Below are positions 1 to 13,128 of a DNA stretch of 64,000 nt, piece by piece. The stretch lies in the NCBI RefSeq assembly GCF_000189635.1, contig NW_002476514.1, positions 119,873 to 183,872 of the forward strand, written 5' to 3'. The position numbers and the translations under genes are program-made. Position 1 is the first letter of the stretch, and every line of letters starts with the position of its first letter. Under the pieces are notes generated by a model. It was not told the origin of the DNA, made no database searches, and saw nothing but the letters and a program-made list of their open reading frames with translations. This DNA comes from Tetrahymena thermophila SB210 (taxonomy: Eukaryota > Ciliophora > Oligohymenophorea > Hymenostomatida > Tetrahymenidae).

Positions 1-500
1 ATAAAAATTCTTAGTCTAATTTCCATTTTTTGATCAATACCATGGTTTTATAAAATTAGACTTATTTGTTATTTGTTGGATTTTTTATTACCTTTTTTAA
101 ATATTTAGTGGGCTATATAAGATTCCTCTTTTCTAATCCATTAAAGCCATTAAGTTTTATGTTTAATTAATTTTAGATGTATATATTATGTTTGAAACAT
201 CAATTTCAATAATTTTATTCTTAGTTCTACTTGTAGAATAAATTGGAATCTGCAATTACTTAAATTCTTTAAACCAAAAGCTATTAATCTGATTAAAAAT
301 TTAATCTTTACAACCATTTAAATTTAAGAAAATTTAAATATTTTAAAATATTTTTTATGTCTTTTGCTTTCAACTATGCTGATTTATTAATAATTCCATA
401 GAAACTCCTACTCAATAAATTTTTGTTTTTGATTTGATGCCAACCTTCTGATTTCATAGCTCTCTCTTCAATCTCTTTAGATTACTTTTTAAAATATTTT
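1..500 (-). pseudogene. Broken N-terminal copy of the channel family
   Basis: Reverse-strand translation gives a run beginning AMKSEGWHQIKNK, which lines up with the N-termini of the three intact channel genes (for example AIKSKDWEQVRNK in the copy at 1785-5414). The usual start (MSI plus a short acidic stretch) is degraded to a run without ATG, and downstream similarity decays quickly. The remainder would lie off the left edge, so a partly intact gene beyond the window cannot be excluded. The non-coding flank at 540-1000 also matches the flank of the second broken copy (6780-7200), so this is part of a duplicated segment. Confidence 0.55.
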
Positions 501-539
501 TTTTTCCTCAAACTTTTTGCAGTTTTGCTCATTTTTTAA

Positions 540-1000
540 AAATAATTGTGCTTTAGAATTTATTTCACATTTATATTTTTAATTAGAATATTATGTTGAA
601 CTTATTTACAAAATAATTTGATTTATTAGCTACTACTTTTTTGTATAAGTTATTATTTAGATAGAGTTTTAATAAGTATTTGCTAATATTTTTTGAGAAA
701 GGTAAATTCAAAAATAAATATTAGTATCTAGTATAAATATTTTTATTTAAAATAAAATTTTCATATATTAAAAACTTATTATATATAAATACTTACTAAT
801 AATTACTACTATTACATTTGTATTTACTCTAATTATGCTTATATATTTGTAAATTTAATATACAAAATTAAGAGAAAATCTTAATTCTTTTGCTAATTAT
901 TTCTATCAATTAAATCAATTTAGATTACATAATTTCAGATTAATTATTTTAATAAATCATAAAAATGCTTTTTAATTTTATGAAATATTGATTTGTCTTA
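540..1000. repeat. Duplicated 5' flank, partner at about 6780-7200
   Basis: This stretch and 6780-7200 share long runs in the same order, including gatttattagctactact, tttgctaatattttttgaaa-like and attattttaataaatcataa. Both lie just upstream of broken channel N-termini on the minus strand, so the duplicated unit included promoter-side DNA. Similarity fades beyond about 1000 and 7200. Confidence 0.6.
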
Positions 1001-1256
1001 TTAAGTTAATATAACAAGTATTTTTTTAAATGATATAAATAATATAATTTTATCTTCGATGATAATATATTTATTAAATAACATATAAAAATTAACTCCA
1101 CCTCTTTCTTAATTCAGTCAAAGAGTAAATTTTTATGTAAAAAATTCTTTCAAATTTAGGGTTTAGTAAAAATAAATTTTCCCTAAATAAAAGGACATAC
1201 AGTAATTACAAATAACGTTCTTTTTAACAATTAATAATTATACTGCAGTTTTTGAA

Positions 1257-1257
1257 T

Positions 1258-1303
<46 letters not shown>
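1257..1303. repeat. (ACTT)n microsatellite
   Basis: Eleven or so perfect ACTT units in a row. It lies in non-coding DNA between the broken channel copy and the 3' end of the first intact channel gene. Confidence 0.95.
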
Positions 1304-1514
1304 AATTACATATACAGGATAAGAATATATTTATAACTTTATAGCAAAATGGTACTACTATTTTTATCAATTAAAAAATAGAGATTTAAATATATAATTG
1401 GTATTTGTGTGAGTATTTGTAATTTTTAAAACATTTGTCTGAGAATTTTTGTTATTTTTTTATTGATTATGTAGAATAATATTCAAAGAGTTTTTATATT
1501 TTAATAATATAAAA

Positions 1515-1812
1515 AAAATAAGGTTTCAAATCCTATTTTATTACAAAAGAAAAAGCTTTAGACAAATATTTTTTTGAAACATTCATATTTTATTTTAAAA
1601 CAAAAAGTTTAAGACAAAAATCATTCATATTTTATTTTAAAATAAAAAGCTAAATACAAACAAATATTATAAAATAATTCATTCATATTTTATTAAAAAA
1701 GAAATAGATTAAAACAAATACTTTAAACATTCATATTTTATAATAAAAGAAATAAATTAAGACAAAGGCTTAATAGAAAAATATTCATATTTTATTTTAA
1801 AATAAAAAGCTA
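1515..1812. repeat. Degenerate tandem repeat at the 3' end of the first channel gene
   Basis: The motif ttcatattttattttaaaa followed by taaaaagct and an A-rich linker recurs four to five times with spacing of about 50-60 nt and indels between units. The last unit overlaps the final codons and TGA of the channel gene (stop at 1785), so part of the repeat is coding and the rest is 3' UTR or intergenic. The other two channel genes lack it. Confidence 0.7.
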
Positions 1813-4800
1813 ACATTTGCTCTTTTAAATTTTTTTTTTATTTAATTTTTTAATCTGAAGATAACTTCTTTAGAATTACCTAATGGAAAATATTTTGCAT
1901 AATCTTTGAGTATGTCAAAATCATAATACATCATTTAACTTTAACAGTTTTTAAAATTTTTTATATTACTTTCTTCGGTTAAGAAATAAGAAGAGTTTTT
2001 TTGATTGTTTCCATTGTTGGTTATTGTTTAATTCAATAATTTGAAGTTTTCCATCAATTTTTACATTTCTTACTTAAAATTGTCATTTTAATCATGATTT
2101 AGATTTTCAAAGAAACATGATGCTCTTTATAATTATCTAATACTTATATTTTTAATGCTTTTGCTAGTTGTCTAATGTGGTTGCTTCCTTTTCTAAGAGA
2201 TTGTATTCATACTATCAAACTTTTCTTCTGAAATTTTTGTATTTTCAGACTCTTGTTTCATACATTTATCAAATTCCTTAACAGTAATTCTTTGATTTTC
2301 ATTCAATAGAGTTATTGAATTTTATACAAAAACTTCGAAACCGTTTAAATTAAGTTTTTCAGTACTTTATTCTTGCTTGTGTGCTGAATTTGACTCCTAT
2401 TAATTTTGTTAATTCTACTTAAAAAAAAAACTAAATAATTAATATGAGTAAATTTTAACATAAATATAAATATGAGTAAATTAATTTTAGTATGATAAAA
2501 TTTACATCTAAATCCTAAGCTGATTGTTTATTTAGAACAAAAATGCTTTACTTCCTAATACAATTCTCTCCTCCTTTTTATGAAATATTATTTTAAGAAT
2601 TCTTTTTAGAATCAAGCTCTTTTTGTGATTATTTTTATTATTGTTTTTATTAATGATCTGAATTATTATTATTATCAGAAATACAATCTTCATCTTAATC
2701 ACTTAGCGTTATATTAAACTATTCTAAAACATCTATATCCTTCAATTTTTTCAAATCCTCTATAAAAGTCAATGCATTTTGATTAATAGCAAATTAAATA
2801 TATAAAGGGTTTATATTTTTTATTTTATTTCGCTAATGAAAAACTCTTTTCTGGGTTTCTTATTAATTTACACTTTATGAAATGTAAATTTTATTCTTGT
2901 CAAAGTTAACCAATTTACAATTTAAATCTTAGTGAAAGAAAGAATGGCAAAAATTACATTTCATATTCAAATCCTAAAAGTTTGAATAAAATAATATTTT
3001 ATCCCTTAATTCACAAAATTTTTAATAATCTAAATCATTATCTTTAATAATTCTTATGAAATCTGTTCTGTTAATTTTTACAATTTGAGTAAACATAGTT
3101 GATTTTAAACTATGATTTTTAGAAATTCCACTTATAAATTCAATAAGCCCAAAGTTTTTTCCTGCACCTAGCTTCTTTTTATTATAATTGCTGTTTATAT
3201 TTTCCTCTCCTTGACTAGTCTAAATTTCCACTAATTAATTTTAATAATTATCTTAAATATAAAAGAAAAATTTTTAAATTAAATTTACCTTCTCCTTAAA
3301 TGATAAATAATAGCGACTAGTCAGTGTTATCAATCTTAAGTTTTTGATTAGGTAAATAAAATTCTTCTTCAATACAGAGAGCGATATCTTAAAGAGCTTT
3401 ATAGCTTATTATTTTATTAAACAAAATATCAATTTATGAAATAATTTCTTTGTATTATTCTCTCTTTAAGCTTTCTTGTAAATCAATTGATAACTTACTA
3501 ACCACTAATTATTTATTTTATTTTTCTTCCTAAAAATTATTTTGGTAATATTGCTACATATACAAATTAACATTTGCCTACAATTCCCTATTTTTAATCA
3601 TCAAAAAAATATTTTATTCATAAATTTTTTTGTTTTTTTGTGTGAGGTATTTTTTTATAAAAATAAATATTAAAAAATGTTTTGTTATTTGTAAAATTAA
3701 AAAATATATTTTGAAATATAAATAATAATCAGAAAAGAAAGACACTTCCTCTTAAAAATTGATGAGAATGTGTCGAATTGATGGATGAACACCTTTAATG
3801 AATAAACTTAATCTTAATTTATTATTAAATTATTATTAGAACAGAAATAACCAGTTTGTTATAATAATTGAAAATATGTTAAATAACTTAATTTATTTTA
3901 TTATTATTAATTTACTTTGATATACTGCTTTAACGCATATAATTGTTAATGACGTTCATGTCTTACTTTCTTTTTAGATCATTAGAGTTCATCTCAGATA
4001 AAATATCCCCAATAATAGTAACTATATATCCAAAAGAAATGCTCGTGAAAAGCATAATTATTACTGTAAACATGATTTCTAAATTAGCTGAGCAAATATT
4101 TGATCCAGTAGACATTAAAGTTAAAGACCAATAAAGAGAAGAAAAATAAATTTACCACCAGAATGCATCAGTATACATATCATCAGCCAGCCATGATTTC
4201 TGATTTTGCAAATAGTTGATTTCTACATATCCGATTAGGAACCAAAGATAAGATATAATGTGACCAATAAAAAATAAACCGAAAACAAGATTGATAAGCT
4301 GAATTAAGTAGTGCTTTTTGACTCTCATACAAAGCTGCAATTCTACATACTTCAAATCATGAATTATGTTAAACAATTTAAGGAACTAAAAGACTTAAAA
4401 CAGCAAAGCTGAAGAAGTATGTTCGAATTGAGAATTTAGTATCAAAGGAACTAAATCAAATAAAAGCTTCTTTTTAATATAAATTAAGAAAGCTCTACCT
4501 CTACTAGTAATTATTTCCATGTCTTGTTGAATTTAAGAATTAAGATTGAAAATTAATTCAATCAACCACACAATATTGATTATTTAGAAAATTTTTTTTG
4601 AGAAATCATCATCTACTTAAAAGACTATAAAAATTGAGAATAAAAGTAAATAAATTATGTTCAGCCAAACAAGAATAAGCTTGATATAAAATCCTGATTT
4701 ACTTGATAGATTATAAAGAGGAATTTTTTTTAAATAATTGAATACAGTAAATTTGCTACAACATTTTTCTAGAGTTTCAAAAAACGTTTCTTTTTCTTCA

Positions 4801-5414
4801 ATTGAATCACTGGAGTCGTTTATCATTAAGCGCATCTCACTATTCAACAATTTAGATTCATATGCCTTATTAAAGTTTAGTTTAAAGTTTCTTAGCCTAA
4901 GTTTTAGCTTTGTGACCCATATCATAGCTTTAGAAGGATAATTTTTAAAGTTATTAGTTCGAATATTATTATTTTTTTAATTTGTTTGTAGAGGTTCACA
5001 ACCTTAAATTTCATTCTTCTAATCCTTTATAGGGATTGATTCCTCTATCTAATTTATGCGAGATAATTCATTTATGTTTGAAGCATCTAATTCAATAGTC
5101 CTACTTCTACTACTTGTCTATCTTGAAATGTACTAAAACTTACGACTATTTTAATTCTTAAAGTTTATAGGTTTTCTCTATGAGTTGCCCAAATCGCTAT
5201 CGTATCTTTACAAGATATCCTAGCTTTATTATATTTAAATATTTTATTATATTGTTTGATTTTCTTTTTTGCCGTTTATGATAAATTATGAATCATTCCA
5301 TAATAGTTCATCTTCTTAAAATTTTTTATTTCTGACTTGCTCCCAGTCTTTAGATTTAATTGCTTCTCCTTAGTTCTAACGAGTACTATCTATCTATATA
5401 TCTAATATTGACAT
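1785..5414 (-). CDS. Cyclic-nucleotide-gated-type ion channel, paralogue 1
   Basis: Four exons (5414-3916, 3587-3289, 3230-2506, 2417-1785) give 1051 residues in the ciliate code, with frame kept at each junction. Order: charged N-terminus; hydrophobic segments for S1-S5; a pore helix (WWQIYFSSLYWSLTLM) followed by STGSN where potassium channels have TVGYGD; S6 ending GDILSEM; a C-linker; a CNBD with FYLPN and FGLIEFISG; a CX2CX4HX4C motif (CNFC...H...C); and a polar tail ending in a conserved basic block. The probable S4 lacks a regular Arg ladder, so voltage sensing is doubtful. The CNBD lacks the canonical FGE and Arg-Ala phosphate-cassette residues, so ligand binding is uncertain. It belongs to the CNG/HCN/EAG superfamily by architecture; ion selectivity cannot be inferred. 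Likely a plasma or ciliary membrane protein, which is inference. Confidence 0.88.
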
Positions 5415-5639
5415 TTATATTATTACAAATATTTCTTATGCTGTATGTTATTAATTTCTCTTAAAAATTAATTTGCTTTTCTAATTAGGTTTACTTAATT
5501 TATTTACTTTTTGAATATGCTACTCTAAGTTTTTTGTATTATTTTATTCTAAATTAATTATGCAATTAAATAGTTATATAATATACACTATTTATTTCAT
5601 TTCTTATTGAATTGTTTATTAAAAAAAATAGTTATTTAT

Positions 5640-6260
5640 CTAAATGCATTTCATAATAAAAAAAATTGAAATTCAACCAAATAGAAAGTGAATATCAAAA
5701 AATTTATTTAAAACACAATTAAATTAAATCAAGTAATAATTTCCACTTCATATATGCTGAATTTAGTTTGAAAACTAATTCAACCAACCACACACAATCA
5801 AAAACTAAAAAAATAATTTTGTGAGAAATTGTTTTATGGTAAAAAACAAATATATTACATTCATTTTAATTGAAAATATTCAACTCTTCACAGCAAATAA
5901 ATTAAATTCCTAAACTTTAATATTTTAGCTAAAATAGTATTAGCATAAAATAAAATATTTTTTGCTTGACAGGTTGAAAAGAGGAATTTCTTTTGTTAAT
6001 TAAAAGTAGTAAATTTGCTCCAACATTTTTCAATCATCTCTACAAGCTTTCATTTACAAAGTTATCAAAATTTAAATTTTTTGTAAGCAAACTGCTTTGT
6101 ATTTTTTTATTTTGTTGAAAGAATTCATTCTTAATAATTAAATAAGTTAATAACTAGATCGATCTGCATATGAATCATATTTTTATTATGCTAAAAATTC
6201 TTTTGAAATAAATTGGTGTGGGTTTAATTTCAATTTTTTTTCCATCCAGAGTAAATGAAT
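5640..6260 (-). pseudogene. Channel fragment, pre-S1 to S3 region
   Basis: Reverse-strand sequence matches paralogue 1 at about 4390-4870: the block near 5760-5790 (attcaaccaaccacacac) corresponds to attcaatcaaccacacaa, and 5960-6060 corresponds to the segment before S1. Frame is broken in several places and no exon can be assembled. It sits immediately upstream of paralogue 1 on the same strand. Confidence 0.65.
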
Positions 6261-6519
6261 AAATTTACTTTAATCTTTTCCAATACTTAATTTATTTTTA
6301 TCTTTACAGTGTATCCCTCTCCTTTATGTAATAAATATATTTTGTTTAAAAAAACCATGAAGTAGAAATAATTTTCAATTAAATGATAGAAAGTTTTTAT
6401 TAGGATTAGATATAAACTAAAAGTTTATTAAATAATCAATTAAATAGTTTGTTTGTGGATATTTCAGTAATATGAATTTATAATAATTAAATTTATTTGT
6501 TTAATTTGATATATTAACT

Positions 6520-6772
6520 TAACGCTTATAAATTATTGATTAAGTTAGTGTTTTATTTTCTTTTAAGATCATTTTAGTTCATCTCAGATAAAATGTCTTG
6601 AATAATACTAATTAAATAATCAAAGTAGATATTTGAAAAATCATTGAATTTATTTATTTAAAGATAATTTCTAAGTTAGTTTTTTATTTCTAACTTACTA
6701 CCAATCTTCTAATTTTATAGCTATTCCTTAGTTTTAGAGAATCTCTTCAATCTATATATCTTAGATTGGCAT
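6520..6772 (-). pseudogene. Channel fragment with the N-terminus joined to S6
   Basis: An ATG at 6772 opens MPIQDIQIEEI...GIAIKLEDW, a clear match to the N-termini of the intact channels. After about 40 codons it passes directly into an S6/C-linker remnant (ISIIQDILSEMNQNDLKRK), so S1 to the pore is missing. With the fragment at 5640-6260 the order is scrambled, as expected for deletion and rearrangement of a dead tandem copy. Confidence 0.7.
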
Positions 6773-6779
6773 TTAAATT

Positions 6780-7200
6780 TTCAAAAATATTTTAATTACT
6801 ATGAATAAATGTGTTTTACAATTTAAGTCACTTTTATAGTATTTTTAATTAGATTTTTTTGTTGAACCTATTTAAAAACAAATTTGATTTATTAGCTACT
6901 ACTATTTTGTGCAAATTATTGGCTAGCGAGAGTTACAATGAATATCTGCTAATATTTTTTGAAAAAAATATATTAAAAAATAATACATTTTAAATGAACA
7001 TATAGTAAATACTTAAAATATATAAATACTTGCTTATAATCACTATTATTATATTTGTATTTATTTTAATGATGCTTTAATTGATAAATTTAATTTACGA
7101 AGTTAAGCAAAAATCTTCATTCTTATTGCTAATTTATTGCTCTCTAGTAGATAAACTTAGCTCACAAAAATTCAGTATTAATTATTTTAATAAATCATAA
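6780..7200. repeat. Duplicated 5' flank, partner at 540-1000
   Basis: See the partner entry. The shared order of motifs continues from just upstream of the broken N-terminus for about 400 nt. It shows that the dead copies arose by duplication of a longer segment rather than by retrocopying. Confidence 0.6.
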
Positions 7201-7582
7201 AAATACTTATCATATAATGTAATGATGATGAAATTCATTTTTTTAGTTATTATTTCTTAAAAAACTAATTTTTTAAATGCATACATAAAACAAAATAATT
7301 TTATTTTCAGATGTTAATATATTAATAAAATAATAAAAAATATATATTATATACTGCCGTTTCTCTTTAACTACCACCACTTTTTTACCTAAATCAAAAA
7401 GCGAATTTTGGTGTTTAAAAAAATTTATTTACTGTAAAAAAAATTTTTTTACTCTCAAAATTTGAAAAAAGGTTTCTGTCTGTATTTTGATTAATTTTTG
7501 TAAAATATAAGAAATCAAATATAAACAAAATAATTAAGATTTAAAAAAATAAAATATTCATTAGTAATATAAAAATTATTTG

Positions 7583-7620
7583 AAATATCACAAATCATGA
7601 TATCATGATCTGTGATATTT
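7583..7620. repeat. 38-bp near-perfect palindrome downstream of channel paralogue 2
   Basis: The halves 7583-7601 and 7602-7620 are reverse complements with one mismatch, centred on catgatatcatg. It lies about 70 nt past the TGA of the gene at 7689-11204, so it would fall in the 3' UTR or terminator zone. It could form a hairpin in RNA or be a protein-binding site or a transposon footprint; nothing here decides. Confidence 0.85.
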
Positions 7621-7688
7621 TTAATGCAGGAACAGCTATAGTAATTACAAATTAATAAATAGGTTCTACTTATGTTTTTAATAATAAT

Positions 7689-10600
7689 TCAATTTTTTGA
7701 TGGCACAAAAAAGCTTCTATGCGCTCTTTTTAACTTCTTTTTAACTTATTTTTGCAGTCTTAATTGAATTTCTTTAAAGTTTCCACAAACAAAATAGCTT
7801 TCGAAATCTTTTTGTAAATCAAATTCATAATCTATGAGTTATAGGTACTAAAAACTTCCTTTTTTTTTGTTTGTTTATTAAAAATCTTAAATTTTTTTGA
7901 AGAGATTTATATTATGAGTGTTATTATTAATATTAAAGTTACTATTATTAATGTTATTGTTATTATTATTGCAGTTGTTGTTGTTGTTGTTGTTGTTGTT
8001 ATTATTATTATTGCTTTAAAATATCTAACTCAGTAACTAAAAAGAACTTTCAAACTATTTTTATAAGATTTATTTTTAGTTATTTTCTTATGGATTTTCA
8101 AAGATAGAACTTAATGGAGATTTAAATTTTTAATTCTAAATATCTTTTTATGTAATTTAAAATGTTTATTTTTTATTTTGAATTGTGAAGTTTTAAATAT
8201 CAATTTTATCTTCTGAATGACATTTATTAATTTTTTCGAAATCTTTAATAGCAGTAATATGATTTTCATTCAATACTGGCTAGGAATTCTAATTTCTATT
8301 TGATTCATTACTTTATTATATCACTCGGTCCGATAAGAAATCATATTTTAGTATTTAAATAGAATCAAATCCTATTTATTATTCCTAAATATTTAAATTC
8401 GCAAAAATATATTTAATAAATAATTATATATATATGTATATATTTACATCTAGGTCTTTAAATGATTATTTATTTGGTAAATTTCTCCCTAATGTGCTTT
8501 GCTTTCTTAAGCCCTAGTCTATTTTTTAATGAGCTACATTTTATGAATACTTCTATGATTCAAATTCTAATTCTTATTCTTCTTACGATTGCTGTAGCTA
8601 TGATTATGATGACCTCTCTTCAAATTAAGATTATTCTGTATCACTGATAGTTAAATCTAGTAGTTCTATTATATCTGTTTCTTTTAACTTCTTAATGTCG
8701 CCTATAAAGTTTTATGCCTGCTCATTTACGCTTTAAATAATTATTAATGGGTTGTGATTTTTTAAATTTAGTCTCTTAAAAGGAATTCTTTTTTGCTATT
8801 CTTATTAGTTAATTTTTTATTTGTAATATATTTATTTTCGGTTAATATTAATAAGTTCACAACTTTTGTCTAAATGATAGAAAGAGTTACAAATGTTGCA
8901 TTTTAAATTGAGGCTTTTAAATTCTTCATAAAATTGAATTCTATCTTTCAGCTCGCAAAATTTTTAATACTCAACCTCATTTTTTTATACAACCTTCAAA
9001 AAATCTACTCTATTAATCTTCACTACTTTAGTGAACATGCTCGATTTCGCATTACTTTCAGAAGAAATCCCAGTTATAAAATTAATTAGGCCAAAATGTT
9101 GTCCAACATTTAATTTAGCTCCTTTTTCGCGTGAATACTCTTATGCATCATTTTAAAATATCGTCACTTTTAAATTTAGGTTAATAATTATTTTTATGAC
9201 TTCAATAAAAATTATACATTATCCTTATGTTATAAAAAGCAAAAATTATCCGTCGTTTAAGTTAAGCTTCTAGTTTGGCAAATAAAACTCTTCTGACATG
9301 AACAAAGTGAGGTCTTCTATAGTCTAGATACATAGTAAATTTTTAAATAGAAAATCTATTTGGGGTACAAGACTTTTAAATTATTCTCTCTTTAAGCAAT
9401 CTTACAAATCAGCAGGAAGCTTATCTAAAACTTATTAATTACTTTATTGTTCTTCAAAGAAGTTATTTTAGTAATATTATTATAGATACAAGTTAACTTA
9501 AGCTTGCAGCTCCCTTCATAAATAAAATAATAATAAAAAATACAAATTTATTGTATTTAGTAAATATTTTAAATTAGAAAAAATTAAATAATCAAATATA
9601 GAAATTATTTTATTTAAGGTTTTATTTATGTAAGAAATGTATTAGAGGGTAGTGAGAATGATAAGAATAACACATTTTTTTGAATAATTTTCGTTAAATT
9701 TTTTATTAAAATAAGAAAGAATTTACTTTGAAATATTAGTTTGCCTCATGTAGTTGTTAATAACATTTGTACCTTACTTCCTTTTTACCTCTTTTGTGTT
9801 AATTTCAGATAAAATATCACCAATAATTGTAATTATATAACCAAAGGACATGCCTGAAAACAAAATGATTACTGTTGTGAACATAATCTCTAAATTTGCT
9901 GAGCAAATATTAGAACCAGTGGAAATCAAAGTCAAGGACCAGTAAAGAGCAGAAAAATAAATGTTCCACCAAAATTCATTTTTATATTAATCTTAGGCTA
10001 GCCAAGAATTATCATCTTCAAAGTACATGATTTCTATGTGACCAATTAAGTACCATAAGCAGGCAATAGTATGGCTAATGAGAAACAAACGCATAATAAG
10101 ATTTGTAAGTTAAATAATATATCCATGTTTCATTCTCATACATAATTGTAATTAGATGTACTAAAAATCAGAATAAATATTAACCAATTTTAGGAATTAA
10201 AAGATTTAGATAATAAATAATTTTTAATACTCAAATATAAGCATATTCAAAGTAAAAGGAATTATATCAAAAATTAACTTTTTCTTGAGGTAAATTTTCA
10301 TAGCTTTTTTTCTTTCTGTAATAATTTCAGCACCTTCTTAAGTTTAAGAATTAAAGCTAAACAAAAAATCAATCATCCATACAAAATTGATAATTTAACA
10401 TACCAATTTAGAAAACTCATCATTAACCTAAAAGACTATGAAAATAGAAAGGAAAAAGAGATAGATGATACTACTTAGAACTAGTATGAGTTTTATATAA
10501 AAGCCTGACTTGCTAGAAATACTAAATAAAGGAAATTTCAAGTATTAGCAAATATAATTCTTATTAAAGTCTTACTAGCTGATATTTGACAAATTATCTC

Positions 10601-11204
10601 TAGTTTGTATTCCATCACTTTGATCGTTTATAATCATGCGTATATCTCTACTAAGAAGTCTTGATCTTTTAATATTAGTAAAATTTTGATAAAAACCTCT
10701 CATTTTTATTTTTATTTTTGCTATTAGAGAAACCATCTTAAAGAATTGCTTATTAGATTCAATTGTTTTGTTAATTTTACTGCCATTTTATTTTGTCCCT
10801 TGTTGTAAGTTGGTTTATTCTCTTGATAAAAGTTCACGCTATGGCTAATTTAAAAATGTTATTTCATTTAAATTAGATATTTCCAGTTCAATTGTCCCAG
10901 TTCTACTAGAGCTTTTTTTAGAGAACAAATTCCGTCTTCGTGTATTTTAACTCTTAATGCTTTGGTTCATAGACTTCAAGCACTTTTCATCGCTATTTTA
11001 AATCATATCATTCTCTAATTTTTAAAAAATCTAATTTGGATTTAAAGGCTTTTCTTTGGCTTCATTTATTTTTAATTATGAATCATTCCATAAAAGATCT
11101 TCTTCCTCAAAGACCTTTTTTCTAACTAGCTCCCAATCTTTAGATTTTATAGATTCACCTTAATTATAGCGAGTAGCCTCGATTTTCAAATCTTTAATCG
11201 ACAT
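7689..11204 (-). CDS. Cyclic-nucleotide-gated-type ion channel, paralogue 2
   Basis: Exons 11204-9727, 9513-9218, 9166-8448 and 8384-7689 give 1062 residues with all phases matching. The three introns sit at the same places as in the other two paralogues. Domains follow the same order: N-terminal MSIKDLKIEATR and GESIKSKDWELV; S1-S6; pore WWNIYFSALYWSLTLI then STGSN; C-linker; CNBD (FYLPN, FGLINFITG); zinc-knuckle-like CNIC-X4-H-X4-C. The tail holds two asparagine runs (11 and 6) encoded by a trinucleotide tract at about 7960-8015, and ends in the family's conserved basic block before TGA. The function is inferred from architecture: a tetrameric cation channel subunit with a cyclic-nucleotide-binding-like domain. 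The poly-Asn tract is specific to this copy. Confidence 0.88.
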
Positions 11205-13128
11205 TTATGGGTTAATTTATTCCTACTTCAAATGATTAAATAATCTTTCTTCTTTAAGCTTTTTGGCCTATTTCTTAATTAATATTGTGATTAATATACT
11301 AAAAATACAAATTTTATTTAATTTTAAAAAAAAATTTTAGTATAGAATAATTGTTAAACGATTAAAGTTTTTTAAAAACCCTAAAAATAGATTAAAATTG
11401 AATAAAAAAAAGTAGAAAATTAGAGGGGATTAACCATGAAAAATTTATTAACTAATTCTTTCTAAAAAATGTATTAATTGCAGAAAATAAAATACAATTT
11501 TAATATGCATTAAATATTTTTTGAGAAAAATTCGTGACTAAAAAATTGTAATACAAAACTAAAAAATAAAATAAGTTAATTTAAACGATTTTTTAACATA
11601 AATATAAATTAAATAAGAATTTTTTTTACTTTATTATGATTAAAATCTAATTGACGCATTTAATTACACACTATTTAATATTTATACTTATATTTAATTT
11701 TTAACTTAAACCCTTTGTCTTAATTGATTTTTATTAATAATTTATTAAATATCTTATTTTATCTTAATTTATCCTTTTTAAAGCCAGCCAACCCGTTGTG
11801 CGGTTTAATTTTTTACAGCTGATAGAAACTTAATTAATTTATGTATATTTCTAATTATTAATTAACTTTACCAGGATTAAAAAAATCTTTTATTTATTGA
11901 TTATAATCCAATTCTATCAGAATTATTAGCGTTTAAATCTAATAAATTTCCCTAACGCATTCAAGCTTTATTAAAACCAGCGAGAAAAACAATAAAGCGT
12001 TTAATCTTCTTGCTCTCTTATTTTATCTACAGTTTATATTTTTCTTGAAACATAAAATATTTTTTGTCTAAGCAATTTCTAAATCAATATCCTCAAATAC
12101 AATTTATGTGCTTTAATTTAGCATATATTAAGATATATAATTTCAAAATGATTAGCCCTTAATTTATTTATAAAGTCTTTCAAAAATGACATATCTTACC
12201 TATATAAAATTGGGTATTTATTTTCTTTTATCTCTCAATTAAAAAATTGATTTTAAAACTAATACATATCTTCTTATAAAATACTTAATAGAAAAATTTC
12301 TTCTAATAAGTAAAAGAGAGTATAAAGAAATCAATTAGAGCATTCTGTTATGATAAAAATTCACTTATATGCTATCTCTATTTGCTGCTATTTGGTTTCT
12401 TAATTATATTTAGTTTTTCAAATTGAAGATTTTATTTAATAATAAACTCAAAATCAATATTTTTAAGATACTCTCTTACCTAAAAACTATTACACCAAAA
12501 TAAATATAATATATATATAACTATAAATAAAACTAGCTTATCTATTATTTTAAATAAATTAATTTTAACTAATTAAATCTTAAATTTAATAGTTTATATA
12601 AAAAAATTCAGAAATTTTAAAATAACTACCATATTTTTTCAGATATTTTCAAGACAAAATTGATTTATTTATTAGTACGTGCACCTTATATTGAATTTTT
12701 TAGTTTTCCCATCCTAATATAAATGAGCATTAAAAAACGAGGATTTAGAGTAATATTTAAATTTATGTTTTATTATTAAATGAATAATAAAAATAGATTA
12801 TTCGAAAAAAATTTTTAGTATGTAGATATTTAAATGTACACATAAATAAAGCAATATCAATTTAAGAATAAATAAATAAATATTAGTTATTAATAAACAC
12901 TAAGTAAATTTATCAAAACAATGATGATTTATAAAATTTTATTAGACTAAATATAAAAAATAAGTAGTTATAATTATTATATATTAACAATAATATATTT
13001 TATTAAAAAATTAGAGTAAATGTTAAAAATTAAAGTAAATTATTATAAAGTGTTTTCATGTTAAGATTTTTTATAATAGATATATATATATATATATTTA
13101 GAGCTTAATTTTACTCATCTTAAACATA
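11205..13128. other. AT-rich intergenic region
   Basis: No reading frame with ciliate-code coding character was found on either strand. One GC-richer patch at about 11783-11810 contains a small hairpin (AACCcG / CGGTT) but does not fold as a tRNA and has no A or B box. A (TA)n run lies at about 13079-13097, near the 3' end of the next gene. Confidence 0.6.

Noticed and set aside
3943..4134. Plus-strand ORF of 63 codons
   Set aside because: It is the antisense of the pore and S6 region of the minus-strand channel gene; the minus-strand frame is conserved in three paralogues.
11783..11810. Possible tRNA or small RNA
   Set aside because: Only a 5-bp stem; no cloverleaf, no A or B box, and no terminator T-run in place.
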